Shown piece after piece: positions 1-8,741 of a stretch of DNA of 43,831 nt. The stretch's first letter is position 1, and every line of letters begins with the position of its first letter. The translations under genes were made by a program, and so were the position numbers. This DNA is from Parendozoicomonas sp. Alg238-R29. Its GTDB lineage: Bacteria; Pseudomonadota; Gammaproteobacteria; Pseudomonadales; Endozoicomonadaceae. The notes below the pieces were generated by a model. It had not been told where the DNA came from, ran no database searches, and saw only the letters and a list, made by a program, of their open reading frames with translations. The DNA is taken from NCBI RefSeq assembly GCF_947331445.1, contig NZ_CAMZOG010000034.1, forward strand, positions 1 to 43,831, given 5' to 3'.

Positions 1-1
1 C

Positions 2-55
2 TATAACGATCTTGAATATCTGTATCTGAAAATTCGACAGGAGGCTCAGAAATGA
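2..55 (+). CDS. C-terminal end of an unidentified gene (partial)
   Basis: The frame beginning at base 2 is open from the window edge to a TGA at 53-55 and would end a protein in YNDLEYLYLKIRQEAQK. This is a charged, helix-like tail. Seventeen codons are too few to name a family. It is called only because it is open from the edge, runs in the same direction as udp, and is followed by an AT-rich gap before that gene. Confidence 0.3.
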   Translation, partial: YNDLEYLYLKIRQEAQK

Positions 56-215
56 TCAGCCAACCTGCGAAAGAGCCTAAAAAGTCGGTTTTTTTTTTTG
101 CTTACTGCCTGCTGAAAGCTGGCTGCAAAAAAAAATAGGTTTTGTGGCACTCTGTTTTTCTAATGGCTTACTATTGTATGAATTTCATGCGTCAGAAGAG
201 GCTAAGGAGTACTCC

Positions 216-974
216 ATGTCTGATGTTTTTCATCTTGGTTTAGTTAAGGCGGATCTTCAGGGTGCAGAGCTGGCTATTGTGCCAGGCGACCCTGAGAGAG
301 TTGAGAAGATCGCCCGTTTAATGGATCGCCCTGAACATCTATGCAGCCAGCGTGAATACACAATCTGGCGGGCTTATATTAATGATAAGGCCGTGATTAT
401 CTGTTCAACGGGCATTGGTGGGCCTTCGACGTCTATTGCCGTGGAAGAGCTAGCTCAGCTGGGTATCCGTACTTTCCTGCGAGTCGGTACGACTGGCGCC
501 ATTCAAACTGATATCAATGTTGGTAGTGTGATTGTCACCACTGGTTCTGTAAGGCTGGATGGTGCAAGTCAGCACTTTGCACCCCTTGAGTTCCCTGCGG
601 TTGCAGACTTTGGCTGTACTCAGGCACTGGTTTCTGCTGTTCAGACCCGTGGAGTTGAGTATCGCACTGGTATTACCGCCTCTTCTGATACTTTCTATCC
701 TGGCCAGGAACGTTATGACACCTTGCGTGGCTATGTTATTCGCAAGTATCAGGGTTCTATGGAAGAGTGGCAGCAGTTGGGGGTGTTGAACTATGAAATG
801 GAATCTGCAACTTTGCTGACCATGTGTGCTGCACTTGGGTTGCAGGCAGGCTGTGTGGCTGGTGTTATTGTAAATCGTACTCAGCAGGAAATTCCTGATG
901 CTGAATTGATGGCGAAAACGGAATCTCACGCCATAAATATCGTTGTGGATGCTGCACGTTTGCTTATGTCTTAA
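216..974 (+). CDS. udp: uridine phosphorylase
   Basis: Cleaves uridine with phosphate to uracil and ribose-1-phosphate in the cytoplasm (nucleoside salvage). The 252-residue product follows enterobacterial Udp almost throughout: DVFHLGL at the start, the phosphate loop [50 protein letters not shown]-like and [17 protein letters not shown]. The frame is open further upstream, but the start is placed at 216 because AAGGAG lies at 204-209 and homology begins there. It is followed by a convergent hairpin and the PunR-like regulator on the other strand, and lies near nupC and the deo genes, so it belongs to a nucleoside-use cluster. Identification is very secure. Confidence 0.97.
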   Translation: MSDVFHLGLVKADLQGAELAIVPGDPERVEKIARLMDRPEHLCSQREYTIWRAYINDKAVIICSTGIGGPSTSIAVEELAQLGIRTFLRVGTTGAIQTDINVGSVIVTTGSVRLDGASQHFAPLEFPAVADFGCTQALVSAVQTRGVEYRTGITASSDTFYPGQERYDTLRGYVIRKYQGSMEEWQQLGVLNYEMESATLLTMCAALGLQAGCVAGVIVNRTQQEIPDAELMAKTESHAINIVVDAARLLMS

Positions 975-1006
975 TAATTGCCTGTTTGTGAATCGTATTG
1001 TTCTTT

Positions 1007-1031
1007 GCGCTCGGCTTTCCTTGCCGGGCGC
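1007..1031. terminator. candidate convergent terminator between udp and the LysR gene
   Basis: Bases 1007-1015 (gcgctcggc) pair with 1023-1031 (gccgggcgc) around a 7-base loop, with one G-T wobble. The following T-rich stretch is interrupted, so termination strength is uncertain. The position between two convergent genes supports the role. Confidence 0.45.
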
Positions 1032-1047
1032 GGGTTGTATCTTTTAT

Positions 1048-1998
1048 TTAAGAAATATCTATAGCCGCCATTCCTTCTCGGCAGCTGAGCCAGAGCTGAG
1101 TGAGATCTTGTTCTTTGCCCAGCCATTTCAGGCACCATGACAAAGCGGCACCCATATTGTCTTTGTTCCATGCCATCAGACATTTACGGTTGTATTCCAA
1201 CGCGGGTATTGGACGGGTAATTAATTTCCCATCTCTGAGTAAATGTTCGGCAAAGTGAATCGGAACCATTGTGACACCAGTTCCTTTGACTGCACTGTAG
1301 AGAGCTTGCCGGAAGTTAGGCATAACCAGTACCTGGCCATGGCTCGCTAAACTATCGCCACCGTGATGCAGAACACGGGCAGAATCTTCAACAACAATCG
1401 TTGTGTGATGATTGAGCTCTTTCAGAGTTACTGGTTGGTCACTGCTCGAAGCTAGGGGGTGGTCAGGCGCCATAACCAGTTTCCAGTCCAGAGGCCCCAT
1501 TGTTTGCCATCCAAACTTGTTATTGGCACTGATTTCATCAGGGATTGTCACGGGGGCGCCAATTGCCAGTTGGCAGCGGTTGTGAAACAAAGCATCCCAA
1601 CACCCCATATACACTTCGTTGGTTATGTGGAGGGTTGTATCTGGAAACTTCTGCCGGAATTCTTCCATGAGCAGTTGAACGGGCCCCTGGTTGATAATGT
1701 TGTCGAGAACGATGTGGAGTTCTGGCTCTACACCGGTTGCGATCTGACAGGTTGAGTTTGCCAGTTCACTCAAGTCACTGAGGATCTTTTCTCCCTGTTT
1801 TACAAAGTGTTCACCTGCAGGTGTGAGTTCTACTCTGCGGCTATCTCGAAGGAATAGAGAGACACCCAGCTCATCTTCAACTTTGCGGATGGTGTAACTG
1901 ATGGCTGATGGCACTTTATGCAAATGCTTGGCTGCTGTTGTGAAATTGCCAAAGTGCGCAACGGCCTGAACAATCTGTAGTGTTTCTGTTTGAATCAT
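1048..1998 (-). CDS. LysR-family transcriptional regulator, PunR (YdhB)-like
   Basis: A 316-residue LysR-type regulator. The N-terminal winged helix-turn-helix occupies about residues 3-62 (FTTAAKHLHKVPSAISYTIR) and the effector-binding domain about 90-300. From memory it follows E. coli PunR/YdhB closely: VPSAISYTIRKVEDELGV, VYMGCWDALFHNRCQLAIGA, MVPIHFAEHLL and the end (SWCLKWLGKEQDL) have direct counterparts. E. coli PunR activates the purine nucleoside exporter/importer gene punC. Here no punC is visible, but the gene sits between udp and nupC/deoCABD, so control of nucleoside uptake or breakdown is a reasonable inference. The subfamily name is less certain than the LysR call. Confidence 0.85.
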   Translation of the reverse strand: MIQTETLQIVQAVAHFGNFTTAAKHLHKVPSAISYTIRKVEDELGVSLFLRDSRRVELTPAGEHFVKQGEKILSDLSELANSTCQIATGVEPELHIVLDNIINQGPVQLLMEEFRQKFPDTTLHITNEVYMGCWDALFHNRCQLAIGAPVTIPDEISANNKFGWQTMGPLDWKLVMAPDHPLASSSDQPVTLKELNHHTTIVVEDSARVLHHGGDSLASHGQVLVMPNFRQALYSAVKGTGVTMVPIHFAEHLLRDGKLITRPIPALEYNRKCLMAWNKDNMGAALSWCLKWLGKEQDLTQLWLSCREGMAAIDIS

Positions 1999-2058
1999 GT
2001 GCGTTTCTATCAGCGTTCAAAAAAAATGAATGGCCTTACAAAATAAAGCGTTTTTCTA

Positions 2059-2223
2059 ATGTGTGCCCAAGCCCTACTATTTGCATCACTTGCTGCTCAG
2101 GGCGGCAAGTCACCTGCTACTACGGCATTCAGGGTTTGGGTGAATCCTATGTCGACAGTGATTTCAGAATGGGATTCTGAAATGCTGGAACAGCAGGTTG
2201 AGCGAGCGATACCTGATACTTAG
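2059..2223 (+). CDS. small ORF of 54 codons, unrecognised, possibly a remnant
   Basis: An ATG at 2059 opens a 54-codon frame ending at TAG 2221-2223, and the intrinsic terminator starts at the very next base. No clear ribosome binding site precedes the ATG; an internal ATG at 2149 would give the tail MSTVISEWDSEMLEQQVERA. It is divergent from the LysR gene. It could be a short real gene, or the 3' end of a decayed gene whose terminator survives. I recognise no family. Confidence 0.25.
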   Translation: MCAQALLFASLAAQGGKSPATTAFRVWVNPMSTVISEWDSEMLEQQVERAIPDT

Positions 2224-2256
2224 ACCCCCTCGGCGTTTGTCGTGGGGGTTTTTTTT
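2224..2256 (+). terminator. intrinsic terminator
   Basis: ACCCCC at 2224-2229 pairs with GGGGGT at 2244-2249, with a C/G-containing loop, and is followed by a run of T through 2256. It acts rightward and directly abuts the stop codon of the small ORF. Confidence 0.8.
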
Positions 2257-2312
2257 ACAAAAAAAATAAGCAAAAAAATTTTGCAGTTTAGACATAACAA
2301 AACGCGACGTGG

Positions 2313-2326
2313 TTGATATAGATCAA
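2313..2326. promoter_or_regulatory. perfect FNR/Anr-type box upstream of nupC
   Basis: The bases TTGATATAGATCAA match the FNR consensus TTGAT-N4-ATCAA with no mismatch. They also match a CRP core moderately (GA-N6-TC). The centre is 2319.5. A -10-like GACAAT lies at 2349-2354; transcription starting near 2361 would put the box at -41.5, the usual place for class II activation. It is 176 bases before the nupC start. The consensus match is direct; the regulatory role is inference. Confidence 0.6.
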
Positions 2327-2501
2327 AAGTTGTCCGTATTTGTTTGTGGACAATGGCGGCCTCGTTTCATTGTGTGAATCTTGAACAGTTAATACATGTT
2401 TTTTTGTCGTTGTTCACCTGTTTTTTTCAGGTTCTCTTGAACGCGGTATCAGGGTTCTTTCAGATATTTATAAAGATCCGGAAAGGATCAGGGGTGTTGT
2501 C

Positions 2502-3734
2502 ATGGCCCAAGTCGGCTTTAGTATTCTGGGTGTTGCCTGTCTTATGGGGTTAGCATTTCTGCTATCCGATAATCGCAAAGCTATTAATTGGCGTACTGTG
2601 GGAGGAGCCTTTGCCATTCAGGCATCTCTGGGGGCATTTGTTCTGTATGTTCCTTTTGGGCAGGATGTTCTGGTTACTATTTCTGGTGGTGTGCAAAACG
2701 TTATTAACTATGCCAACCAGGGTATTGGCTTCCTTCTCGGACCTCTAAGTAATCCAGGCAGTGCCGGTGGCTTCATTTTTGCGCTGCACGTACTTCCTAT
2801 CATTGTCTTCTTCTCTTCCTTGATAGCAGTACTCTACTACCTGGGCATCATGCAGTTTGTTGTTAAGCTATTGGGTGGTGGGCTGCGCAAGATGCTGGGT
2901 ACCAGCCGTGCCGAATCCCTGTCTGCTACAGCCAACGTTTTTGTTGGTCAAACTGAAGCTCCTCTGGTCGTAAAGCCTTTTATTAAGCACATGAGTCAGT
3001 CTGAACTGTTTGCCATTATGGTGGGTGGTCTGGCTTCTGTAGCAGGTTCGGTACTGGCTGGTTATGCAGGGCTTGGTGTTGAGCTGAAATACCTTGTTGC
3101 GGCTAGCTTTATGGCGGCACCTGGTGGCCTGATGATGGCCAAAATGATTAAGCCGGAAACTGATGAAAACACAGATTCCAAGCAAGATCAGCTGACAGAA
3201 AATGCAGATGAAAAACCTGCCAACGTTCTGGATGCGGCGGCGCAGGGTGCTTCCAGTGGTATGAAACTGGCGGCTAACGTTGGTGCCATGCTGCTGGCTT
3301 TCGTGGCACTGATTGCCATGGTTAACGGTATGCTGGGTGGCATGGGTAACTGGTTCGGTATCGAGAACCTGTCCATGCAAATGATTCTGGGTTATGTCTT
3401 CTCTCCAATTGCCTTTATTCTTGGTGTTCCTACCCATGAAATTTTGCAAGCTGGCAGTCTGATCGGCCAAAAACTGGTGCTTAACGAGTTTATTGCTTAC
3501 ATCGATTTTGTAAGTATTAAAGATACATTGTCTGCACATACTCAGGCGGTTATTACCTTTGCTTTGTGTGGTTTTGCTAACCTGTCATCCATTGCGATCC
3601 TGCTGGGTGGTCTGGGTAGTCTGGCACCAAGTCGCCGTGGCGATATTGCCCGCATGGGTTTGAAAGCTGTATTGGCTGGTTCTCTGTCTAATCTGATGAG
3701 TGCTGCCATCGCTGGACTGTTTCTGGCGCTATAA
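2502..3734 (+). CDS. nupC: concentrative nucleoside transporter, NupC/CNT family
   Basis: An inner-membrane cation-coupled nucleoside importer of 410 residues, the normal CNT length. It carries the family signature GQTEAP at 149-154, helical-hairpin regions such as [33 protein letters not shown], and the C-terminal [20 protein letters not shown] hydrophilic insert rich in D, E and K (about residues 213-240) lies between membrane segments. The family cannot be told apart by substrate from sequence alone. It is followed by a strong terminator and then deoCABD, so import and breakdown are neighbours but separate transcripts. AGGGG at 2489-2493 is the likely ribosome binding site. An FNR-type box lies upstream. 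Confidence 0.95.
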   Translation: MAQVGFSILGVACLMGLAFLLSDNRKAINWRTVGGAFAIQASLGAFVLYVPFGQDVLVTISGGVQNVINYANQGIGFLLGPLSNPGSAGGFIFALHVLPIIVFFSSLIAVLYYLGIMQFVVKLLGGGLRKMLGTSRAESLSATANVFVGQTEAPLVVKPFIKHMSQSELFAIMVGGLASVAGSVLAGYAGLGVELKYLVAASFMAAPGGLMMAKMIKPETDENTDSKQDQLTENADEKPANVLDAAAQGASSGMKLAANVGAMLLAFVALIAMVNGMLGGMGNWFGIENLSMQMILGYVFSPIAFILGVPTHEILQAGSLIGQKLVLNEFIAYIDFVSIKDTLSAHTQAVITFALCGFANLSSIAILLGGLGSLAPSRRGDIARMGLKAVLAGSLSNLMSAAIAGLFLAL

Positions 3735-3758
3735 TTCGATGCTTCGATAAAAGCTTTA

Positions 3759-3805
3759 AAAACCGACAGAGTAACTTTTGTAAAATAAGTTACTCTGTCG
3801 GTTTT
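3759..3805. terminator. strong intrinsic terminator after nupC
   Basis: An 18-bp perfect stem: 3759-3776 (aaaaccgacagagtaact) against 3788-3805, with an 11-base loop. The A run on the left and T run on the right let it work in both directions. It separates nupC from the deo operon. Confidence 0.9.
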
Positions 3806-3867
3806 ACCTTTTTCTGCCAGTCTCGCCCGCTATTGTCTGCGTGTTGGCAAACAAGAGAGAAGTGGTT

Positions 3868-4641
3868 ATGTCCGATCTCAATTCCAGTAGCAAACTTGCT
3901 CTTCAACTGATGGATAATACGTCCCTCAACGACGATGACACTGCGGAACGTATTATCGCTCTGTGTAAGTCTTCCAAAACGGCTGCTGGTCATACTGCGG
4001 CCGTTTGTGTATTTCCAAAGTTTGTTCCTGTTGCTCAGAAAACCCTGAAAGAGTTGGGTCTTTCCAATGTGAAAGTGGCAACAGTGACTAACTTCCCGGC
4101 TGGTAAAGCTGATGTTGAACTGGCTCGCCGTGAAACAGCAGAAGCTGTTGAACTGGGTGCAGACGAAGTTGACGTAGTATTCCCTTACCGTGCGCTGATT
4201 GAAGGGAATGAGCAGATTGGTTTTGATTTGGTTAAGGCTTCCAAAGAGGCTTGTGGTGACCGCGCACTGTTAAAAGTTATTATCGAAACTGGTGAGCTGA
4301 AAGCCCCAGCGCTGATTCGCAAGGCCAGTGATATCTCCATTAACGCTGGCGCAGACTTCATCAAAACCTCCACAGGTAAAGTCGCTGTAAACGCAACGCC
4401 TGAAGCAGCCCGCATTATGCTGACTGCCATTAAGGAAAGCGGTAAAAATGTAGGCTTCAAGCCTGCTGGTGGCGTGCGAACTGCAGAAGACGCAAAAGAG
4501 CATCTGGATATTGCTGCTGAGATTCTGGGTGCTGACTGGATTAACCCTTCTCACTACCGTTTTGGTGCCAGCAGCCTGCTGCCTAACCTGCTGAACACTC
4601 TGGGTTTGAAGAAAGATCACGTTGACACCGAGGGTTACTGA
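3868..4641 (+). CDS. deoC: deoxyribose-phosphate aldolase
   Basis: Class I aldolase that splits 2-deoxyribose-5-phosphate into acetaldehyde and glyceraldehyde-3-phosphate, the last step of deoxynucleoside breakdown. The 257-residue product has the Schiff-base lysine in FIKTSTGKV (K166), the [11 protein letters not shown] strand with its aspartate, and [10 protein letters not shown] with the second active-site lysine. Start 3868 is chosen over the upstream in-frame start at 3841 because homology begins at [16 protein letters not shown] and AGAGAGAAG precedes it. First gene of deoCABD; its stop is one base before the deoA start, suggesting coupled translation. Confidence 0.97.
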   Translation: MSDLNSSSKLALQLMDNTSLNDDDTAERIIALCKSSKTAAGHTAAVCVFPKFVPVAQKTLKELGLSNVKVATVTNFPAGKADVELARRETAEAVELGADEVDVVFPYRALIEGNEQIGFDLVKASKEACGDRALLKVIIETGELKAPALIRKASDISINAGADFIKTSTGKVAVNATPEAARIMLTAIKESGKNVGFKPAGGVRTAEDAKEHLDIAAEILGADWINPSHYRFGASSLLPNLLNTLGLKKDHVDTEGY

Positions 4642-4642
4642 T

Positions 4643-5965
4643 ATGTTTCTTCCCCAGGAAGTCATCCGTAAGAAACGTGAAGGTCTCAAGCTTTCTGAGC
4701 AGGAGATTAATGACTTTATTCAGGGTGTAACCAAAGATACGGTTTCTGAAGGCCAGGTTGGTGCTTTTGCCATGGCGACCTATTTCCAGGGTATGGAAAT
4801 GGATGAACGTATCTCCCTGACCAAGGCCATGCGAGATTCCGGTATCGTAATGAACTGGGATAACGAAGGCCTGAAAGGCCCAATCGTTGATAAGCACTCT
4901 ACTGGTGGTGTAGGCGACGTTGTCAGTTTAATGCTTGGCCCGATGCTCGCAGCCTGTGGCGGTTATGTGCCCATGATTTCCGGTCGTGGACTTGGTCACA
5001 CTGGTGGTACTCTGGACAAGCTGGACAGTATTCCCGGCTACCAGACCAGTGTTGATGAAGAGCAGTTTCGTAAGGTTGTTAAAGAAGCTGGTGTAGCTAT
5101 TGTGAGCCAGACTGGCGAACTTGCTCCTGCCGACAAACGCATTTATGCCATTCGCGATGTAACTGCGACCGTTGAATCCATCGACCTGATTACGGCTTCT
5201 ATTCTTGCGAAGAAGCTGGCAGAAGGTCTCGATTCTCTGGTTATGGATGTAAAAGTAGGTAGCGGCGCATTCATGCCTACTTACGAAGCGTCCCGTGAAC
5301 TTGGTGAGAGCATCGCCAAAGTAGCGACTGGTGCTGGTGTGAAAACGACTGTTCTGTTGACTGATATGAGTCAGTGCCTCGCGTCCAGTGCTGGTAACGC
5401 TGTTGAGGTAGCAGAAGCTGTTCGCTTCCTGACCGGAGAATACCGTGCACCTCGCCTGTTGGAAGTGACCGTTGCTCTGGGTGCAGAGCTGCTGGTGTCT
5501 TCTAATCTGGCTCCCGATCTGGAAATGGCCCGCGACAAGTTGATGGCCTGTCTTGAGAATGGTCGTGCTGCAGACGTCTTTGGACGTATGGTTGCTGGTC
5601 TGGGTGGTCCGGAAGATTTTGTTCAGCGTTATGATCATTACCTTCCTAAAGCCAGCATTATCAAGCCGGTACTGACAGAAATCACAGGCTATGTGTCTGA
5701 AGTGAATGCCCGTGAGCTGGGGCTGGCTGTTGTTGCGATGGGCGGCGGTCGCCGTACACCAACAGACTCTCTGGACTACAGTGTTGGCCTGACAGGTGTT
5801 TGCGCACTTGGTCAAAACATTGCGGCGGGTGAGCCGCTGGCTATGATTCATGCCAGCACTGAGCAGGCTTGGAACGAAGCTGCCCGCATGGTGCGTGAAG
5901 CTGTGATTCTGAGTGATAAGCGCCCGGAAGCACTGCCGACGGTGTATGAGCGTATTACGGCCTGA
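4643..5965 (+). CDS. deoA: thymidine phosphorylase
   Basis: Converts thymidine (and deoxyuridine) with phosphate to the base and 2-deoxyribose-1-phosphate. The product is 440 residues, the same length as E. coli DeoA. It contains the phosphate/glycine-rich [10 protein letters not shown], the [14 protein letters not shown] signature, [20 protein letters not shown], and the C-terminal VVAMGGGRR. The start follows the deoC stop by one base, and the [15 protein letters not shown]-terminus is family-typical. It hands its product to DeoB, the next gene. Confidence 0.97.
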   Translation: MFLPQEVIRKKREGLKLSEQEINDFIQGVTKDTVSEGQVGAFAMATYFQGMEMDERISLTKAMRDSGIVMNWDNEGLKGPIVDKHSTGGVGDVVSLMLGPMLAACGGYVPMISGRGLGHTGGTLDKLDSIPGYQTSVDEEQFRKVVKEAGVAIVSQTGELAPADKRIYAIRDVTATVESIDLITASILAKKLAEGLDSLVMDVKVGSGAFMPTYEASRELGESIAKVATGAGVKTTVLLTDMSQCLASSAGNAVEVAEAVRFLTGEYRAPRLLEVTVALGAELLVSSNLAPDLEMARDKLMACLENGRAADVFGRMVAGLGGPEDFVQRYDHYLPKASIIKPVLTEITGYVSEVNARELGLAVVAMGGGRRTPTDSLDYSVGLTGVCALGQNIAAGEPLAMIHASTEQAWNEAARMVREAVILSDKRPEALPTVYERITA

Positions 5966-5990
5966 GGCTACTCTGTGTAGTAATGGCTCG

Positions 5991-6020
5991 CCGGAGCTTT
6001 TGATGATTCAAAGGTTCCGG
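5991..6020 (+). promoter_or_regulatory. intercistronic hairpin deoA-deoB
   Basis: A 13-bp stem (5991-6003 with 6008-6020, two G-T wobbles) closed by the loop TGAT, with no T tract. It lies in the 74-base gap and just before the deoB ribosome binding site. It is a likely mRNA processing or stability element rather than a terminator. Confidence 0.4.
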
Positions 6021-6039
6021 ACATAACAGGAGAATAAAG

Positions 6040-7266
6040 ATGCCAAGAGCGATTGTTCTGGTACTGGACTCTTTCGGTATTGGCGCAGCGGGTGATGCAG
6101 AAAAGTTTGGTGATGTGGGTTCCGATACCCTCGGACACATTGCTGAAGTATGTGCTTCCGGACGTGCTGATATTGAGCGCAGTGGTCCGCTAAAACTGCC
6201 GAATCTGAGCAGTTTAGGCTTGCTCCACGCACATAAGAATTCCACAGGGAAATGGGCCGAAGGCATGGCAGAACTGCCAGCGACTGCCGGCTCTTATGCG
6301 TATGCTGCTGAGATTTCCAGTGGCAAGGACACTCCCAGTGGACACTGGGAAATGGCAGGTGTTCCGGTTCTGTTTGAGTGGGGTTATTTTACCGAGCATG
6401 AGAACAGCTTCCCTCAGAAGTTTCTCGATAAGCTGATAGAGGAAGCGGAGCTTCCCGGCGTATTGGGTAACTGTCATGCATCCGGTACAACTATTATCGC
6501 CGATCTGGGCGAAGAGCATATGCGCACCGGCAAACCGATTGTGTATACCTCTGCCGACAGTGTGTTCCAGATTGCCTGCCACGAAGAAAGCTATGGGTTG
6601 GATAACCTGTATAAGCTTTGCGAAATTTCACGCAAGCTGCTGGATGAATACAATATTGGTCGTGTTATCGCCCGTCCGTTTATTGGTTCTGGCCCAGAAG
6701 ATTTTGCCCGTACTGGTAACCGCCGCGATTTCTCTGTTCTGCCTCCGGCACCAACCCTGCTGGATTGTTTGGTTAAAGCTGGTGGCGAAGTTGTTAGCGT
6801 TGGCAAAATTGCTGATATTTTTGCCCACCAGGGTATTACCCGTAAGGTGAAAGCCACGGGGCTGCAGGCATTATTCGACACAACTTTGGAAGAAGTTGAT
6901 CGTGCCAGTGACAACACGTTGGTGTTCACTAATTTTGTCGACTTTGACTCGGCTTGGGGGCACCGTCGGGATACGGCTGGTTATGCGGCCGGGCTGGAAG
7001 AGTTTGATGCCCGTTTACCTGAACTGATGGAAAAACTGCAGCCTGGTGATTTGCTGGTTATGACTGCTGACCACGGCTGTGATCCAACCTGGCATGGTTC
7101 TGATCATACCCGCGAGCATGTGCCGCTATTGTTTTCAGGCCCCGGTGTAAAAGCTGTTGATCTGGGCGGGCGTGAAACCTTTGCTGATATGGGGCAAACG
7201 CTGGCTGAACACTTCAGCCTGTCCAAGTTGGAATTTGGTAAGAGCTTTCTGAAAGAGATTCTGTAA
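6040..7266 (+). CDS. deoB: phosphopentomutase
   Basis: Interconverts (deoxy)ribose-1-phosphate and (deoxy)ribose-5-phosphate, linking DeoA/DeoD/Udp products to DeoC and the pentose phosphate pathway. The 408 residues carry the alkaline-phosphatase-superfamily metal sites: [12 protein letters not shown] near the N-terminus, [13 protein letters not shown] (the nucleophile region), [15 protein letters not shown] and [19 protein letters not shown]. Start 6040 has AGGAG about ten bases upstream. Third gene of the deo operon, 74 bases after deoA. Confidence 0.97.
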   Translation: MPRAIVLVLDSFGIGAAGDAEKFGDVGSDTLGHIAEVCASGRADIERSGPLKLPNLSSLGLLHAHKNSTGKWAEGMAELPATAGSYAYAAEISSGKDTPSGHWEMAGVPVLFEWGYFTEHENSFPQKFLDKLIEEAELPGVLGNCHASGTTIIADLGEEHMRTGKPIVYTSADSVFQIACHEESYGLDNLYKLCEISRKLLDEYNIGRVIARPFIGSGPEDFARTGNRRDFSVLPPAPTLLDCLVKAGGEVVSVGKIADIFAHQGITRKVKATGLQALFDTTLEEVDRASDNTLVFTNFVDFDSAWGHRRDTAGYAAGLEEFDARLPELMEKLQPGDLLVMTADHGCDPTWHGSDHTREHVPLLFSGPGVKAVDLGGRETFADMGQTLAEHFSLSKLEFGKSFLKEIL

Positions 7267-7308
7267 CCAGAGTCTTTTTTTTCTCTATAGTTTTGTTAGT
7301 AAATGCTT

Positions 7309-7335
7309 AACCTGAGTCGAGGAGTGACTCAGGTT
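7309..7335 (+). promoter_or_regulatory. intercistronic hairpin deoB-deoD
   Basis: A perfect 10-bp stem, AACCTGAGTC at 7309-7318 against GACTCAGGTT at 7326-7335, with loop GAGGAGT. It ends four bases before the deoD ribosome binding site (TGGAGG, 7338-7343). Only four Ts follow, so it is weak as a terminator. It may tune or partly uncouple deoD expression. Confidence 0.45.
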
Positions 7336-7349
7336 TTGGAGGATTTTCA

Positions 7350-8060
7350 ATGGCAACTCCCCATATTAATGCACCTGCTGGCGCTTTTGCTGAAACTGTT
7401 CTGCTGCCTGGCGATCCGCTGCGTGCGAAGTACATTGCAGAAAAGTTTCTCACGAATGTTGAAGAAGTGACCAACGTTCGCAACATGCTGGGCTTCACTG
7501 GTGAATACAAAGGTAAGCGTATTTCCGTGATGGGTTCCGGTATGGGTATCCCGTCTGCCTCCATCTACTACAAAGAGCTGATCACCGAGTACGGCGTGAA
7601 GAACCTTATTCGTGTAGGTAGCTGTGGCGCGGTTTCTCACGATGTAAAAGTTCGTGATGTGGTTATCGGCATGGGTGCCTGTACTGATTCTAAGGTTAAC
7701 CGTATCCGCTTTAAGGATCATGACTTTTCCGCTATCTGTGACTTCAACCTGCTGGAGAAGTCTGTAGCGTCTGCCCGTGAAGCTGGTGTCTCCATTAAGG
7801 TAGGTAACCTGTTCTCCGCAGACCTGTTCTACAACCCTGATGCTTCCATGTTTGATGTGATGGAGAAGTACAATATTCTGGGTGTAGAGATGGAAGCCGC
7901 TGGCTTGTACGGCGTGTGTGCCGAGTTCGGCGCTAACGGCCTTGCGATTTGCACCGTAAGCGATCATATCCGAACTGGTGAAGCTCTGGATGCAGAAGCC
8001 CGTCAGAACTCTTTCAATGAAATGATGGAAGTGTCTCTGAATACGGTTGCTTCTCTGTAA
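7350..8060 (+). CDS. deoD: purine nucleoside phosphorylase, DeoD type
   Basis: Hexameric PNP that phosphorolyses purine (deoxy)nucleosides to base and (deoxy)ribose-1-phosphate. At 236 residues it matches E. coli DeoD in length. It has MATPHINAP with the active-site His5, the phosphate loop [23 protein letters not shown] (Arg44 region), [21 protein letters not shown], and [11 protein letters not shown] with the catalytic aspartate. Last gene of deoCABD. No clear terminator follows; the next sequence is the regulator/IS30 remnant on the other strand. Confidence 0.97.
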   Translation: MATPHINAPAGAFAETVLLPGDPLRAKYIAEKFLTNVEEVTNVRNMLGFTGEYKGKRISVMGSGMGIPSASIYYKELITEYGVKNLIRVGSCGAVSHDVKVRDVVIGMGACTDSKVNRIRFKDHDFSAICDFNLLEKSVASAREAGVSIKVGNLFSADLFYNPDASMFDVMEKYNILGVEMEAAGLYGVCAEFGANGLAICTVSDHIRTGEALDAEARQNSFNEMMEVSLNTVASL

Positions 8061-8069
8061 ACAGAGATG

Positions 8070-8255
8070 TCAGTCGTTCGCTTTGTCGAGACTGTTGAGA
8101 ACGGTCTCGGCAAAGGTCTGGAGATGTTCTTTTGTAGGGTTCATTCTCCCCATAATTCCAATCCCCCATATTGCCGCCATAATTGCCGTGGTTTTCTCTT
8201 TACTATTTGTACTCTTTGAAAACTCTCCCGAACCCCGTGCATCTTCATCGCCAGC
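8070..8255 (-). pseudogene. 3' remnant of a probable TetR-type regulator
   Basis: On the minus strand a frame opens after a TGA at 8256-8258 and runs 61 codons to TGA 8070-8072. It includes DARGSGEFS, an IMAAIWGIGIMGR helix and a final amphipathic helix NPTKEHLQTFAETVLNSL. This looks like the C-terminal ligand-domain end of a TetR-family repressor, though short C-termini are poorly diagnostic. No start or DNA-binding domain is present; the sequence upstream is the IS30 fragment in another frame. It is therefore read as a gene truncated by the insertion or a deletion. Confidence 0.4.
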
Positions 8256-8524
8256 TCAAACCTGTTTTGAATGCGTTCGAGTTGTGCTTTACGCAGAGTT
8301 CCAGTTGCAGCCGATGACCGGCGTTCGGTCGCCAGGGCGTGTGCTGTTTCGGCACAGTATCCATCACAGCTGGCGTTACGTCGCAATTCTCGAGACAAGG
8401 CACTCTCACTGATACCAACTCTGGCAGCGATTTCTTTTTGCATGAGGGTTGTCCCAAGAAGGGCCTCAATCTGGTATCGTTGGCCTTGAGTCAGCTGCTT
8501 GTACTGTTGGGTTTGTTTATTCAT
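8255..8524 (-). mobile_element. truncated IS30-family transposase, N-terminal fragment
   Basis: About 90 codons from ATG 8522-8524 encode the DNA-binding start of an IS30-type transposase: YKQLTQGQRYQIEALL, QKEIAARVGISESALSREL (helix-turn-helix) and TERRSSAATGTLRKAQLERIQ. The frame stays open to 8141, but from about 8255 it runs out of frame through the regulator remnant, so those last residues are not transposase. The DDE catalytic domain is missing and the element cannot move itself. No matching terminal inverted repeats were found by eye. Confidence 0.75.
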
Positions 8525-8685
8525 TCCTGACTTCCATTTCTGAGTGTGAGAGCTACGAAATGTACCAGCAGCTGGCTCACATCTGAAACTTCAGTCGATT
8601 GCACTTATTGTATTAACCCAGCATTAAATCACAGTTAATAATATTTAACTTTGAATTGTGGTGAGTTTTTTATTGTTAAAAAAAG

Positions 8686-8722
8686 GAATAAAAAAGGCGA
8701 CAGTTGTTTAACTGTCGCCTTT
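8686..8722 (-). terminator. intrinsic terminator of gloA
   Basis: A 13-bp perfect stem, 8693-8705 against 8710-8722 (core aaggcgacagtt), with loop GTTT. On the minus strand it is followed by a long T run. It sits 19 bases past the gloA stop. Confidence 0.88.
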
Positions 8723-8741
8723 GAAGTTAAAGTTTTTTAAA

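Noticed and set aside
2373-2388. CRP-like site TGTGA-N6-AACAG upstream of nupC
   Set aside because: Only the left half matches well; kept as a remark in the FNR finding but not listed as a feature.
4928-5851. Long minus-strand open frame of 307 codons
   Set aside because: Antisense to deoA, no family features; deoA is certain.
8088-8108. Nine-bp hairpin after deoD as a deo operon terminator
   Set aside because: There is no T tract on either side and it lies within the regulator remnant's coding frame.
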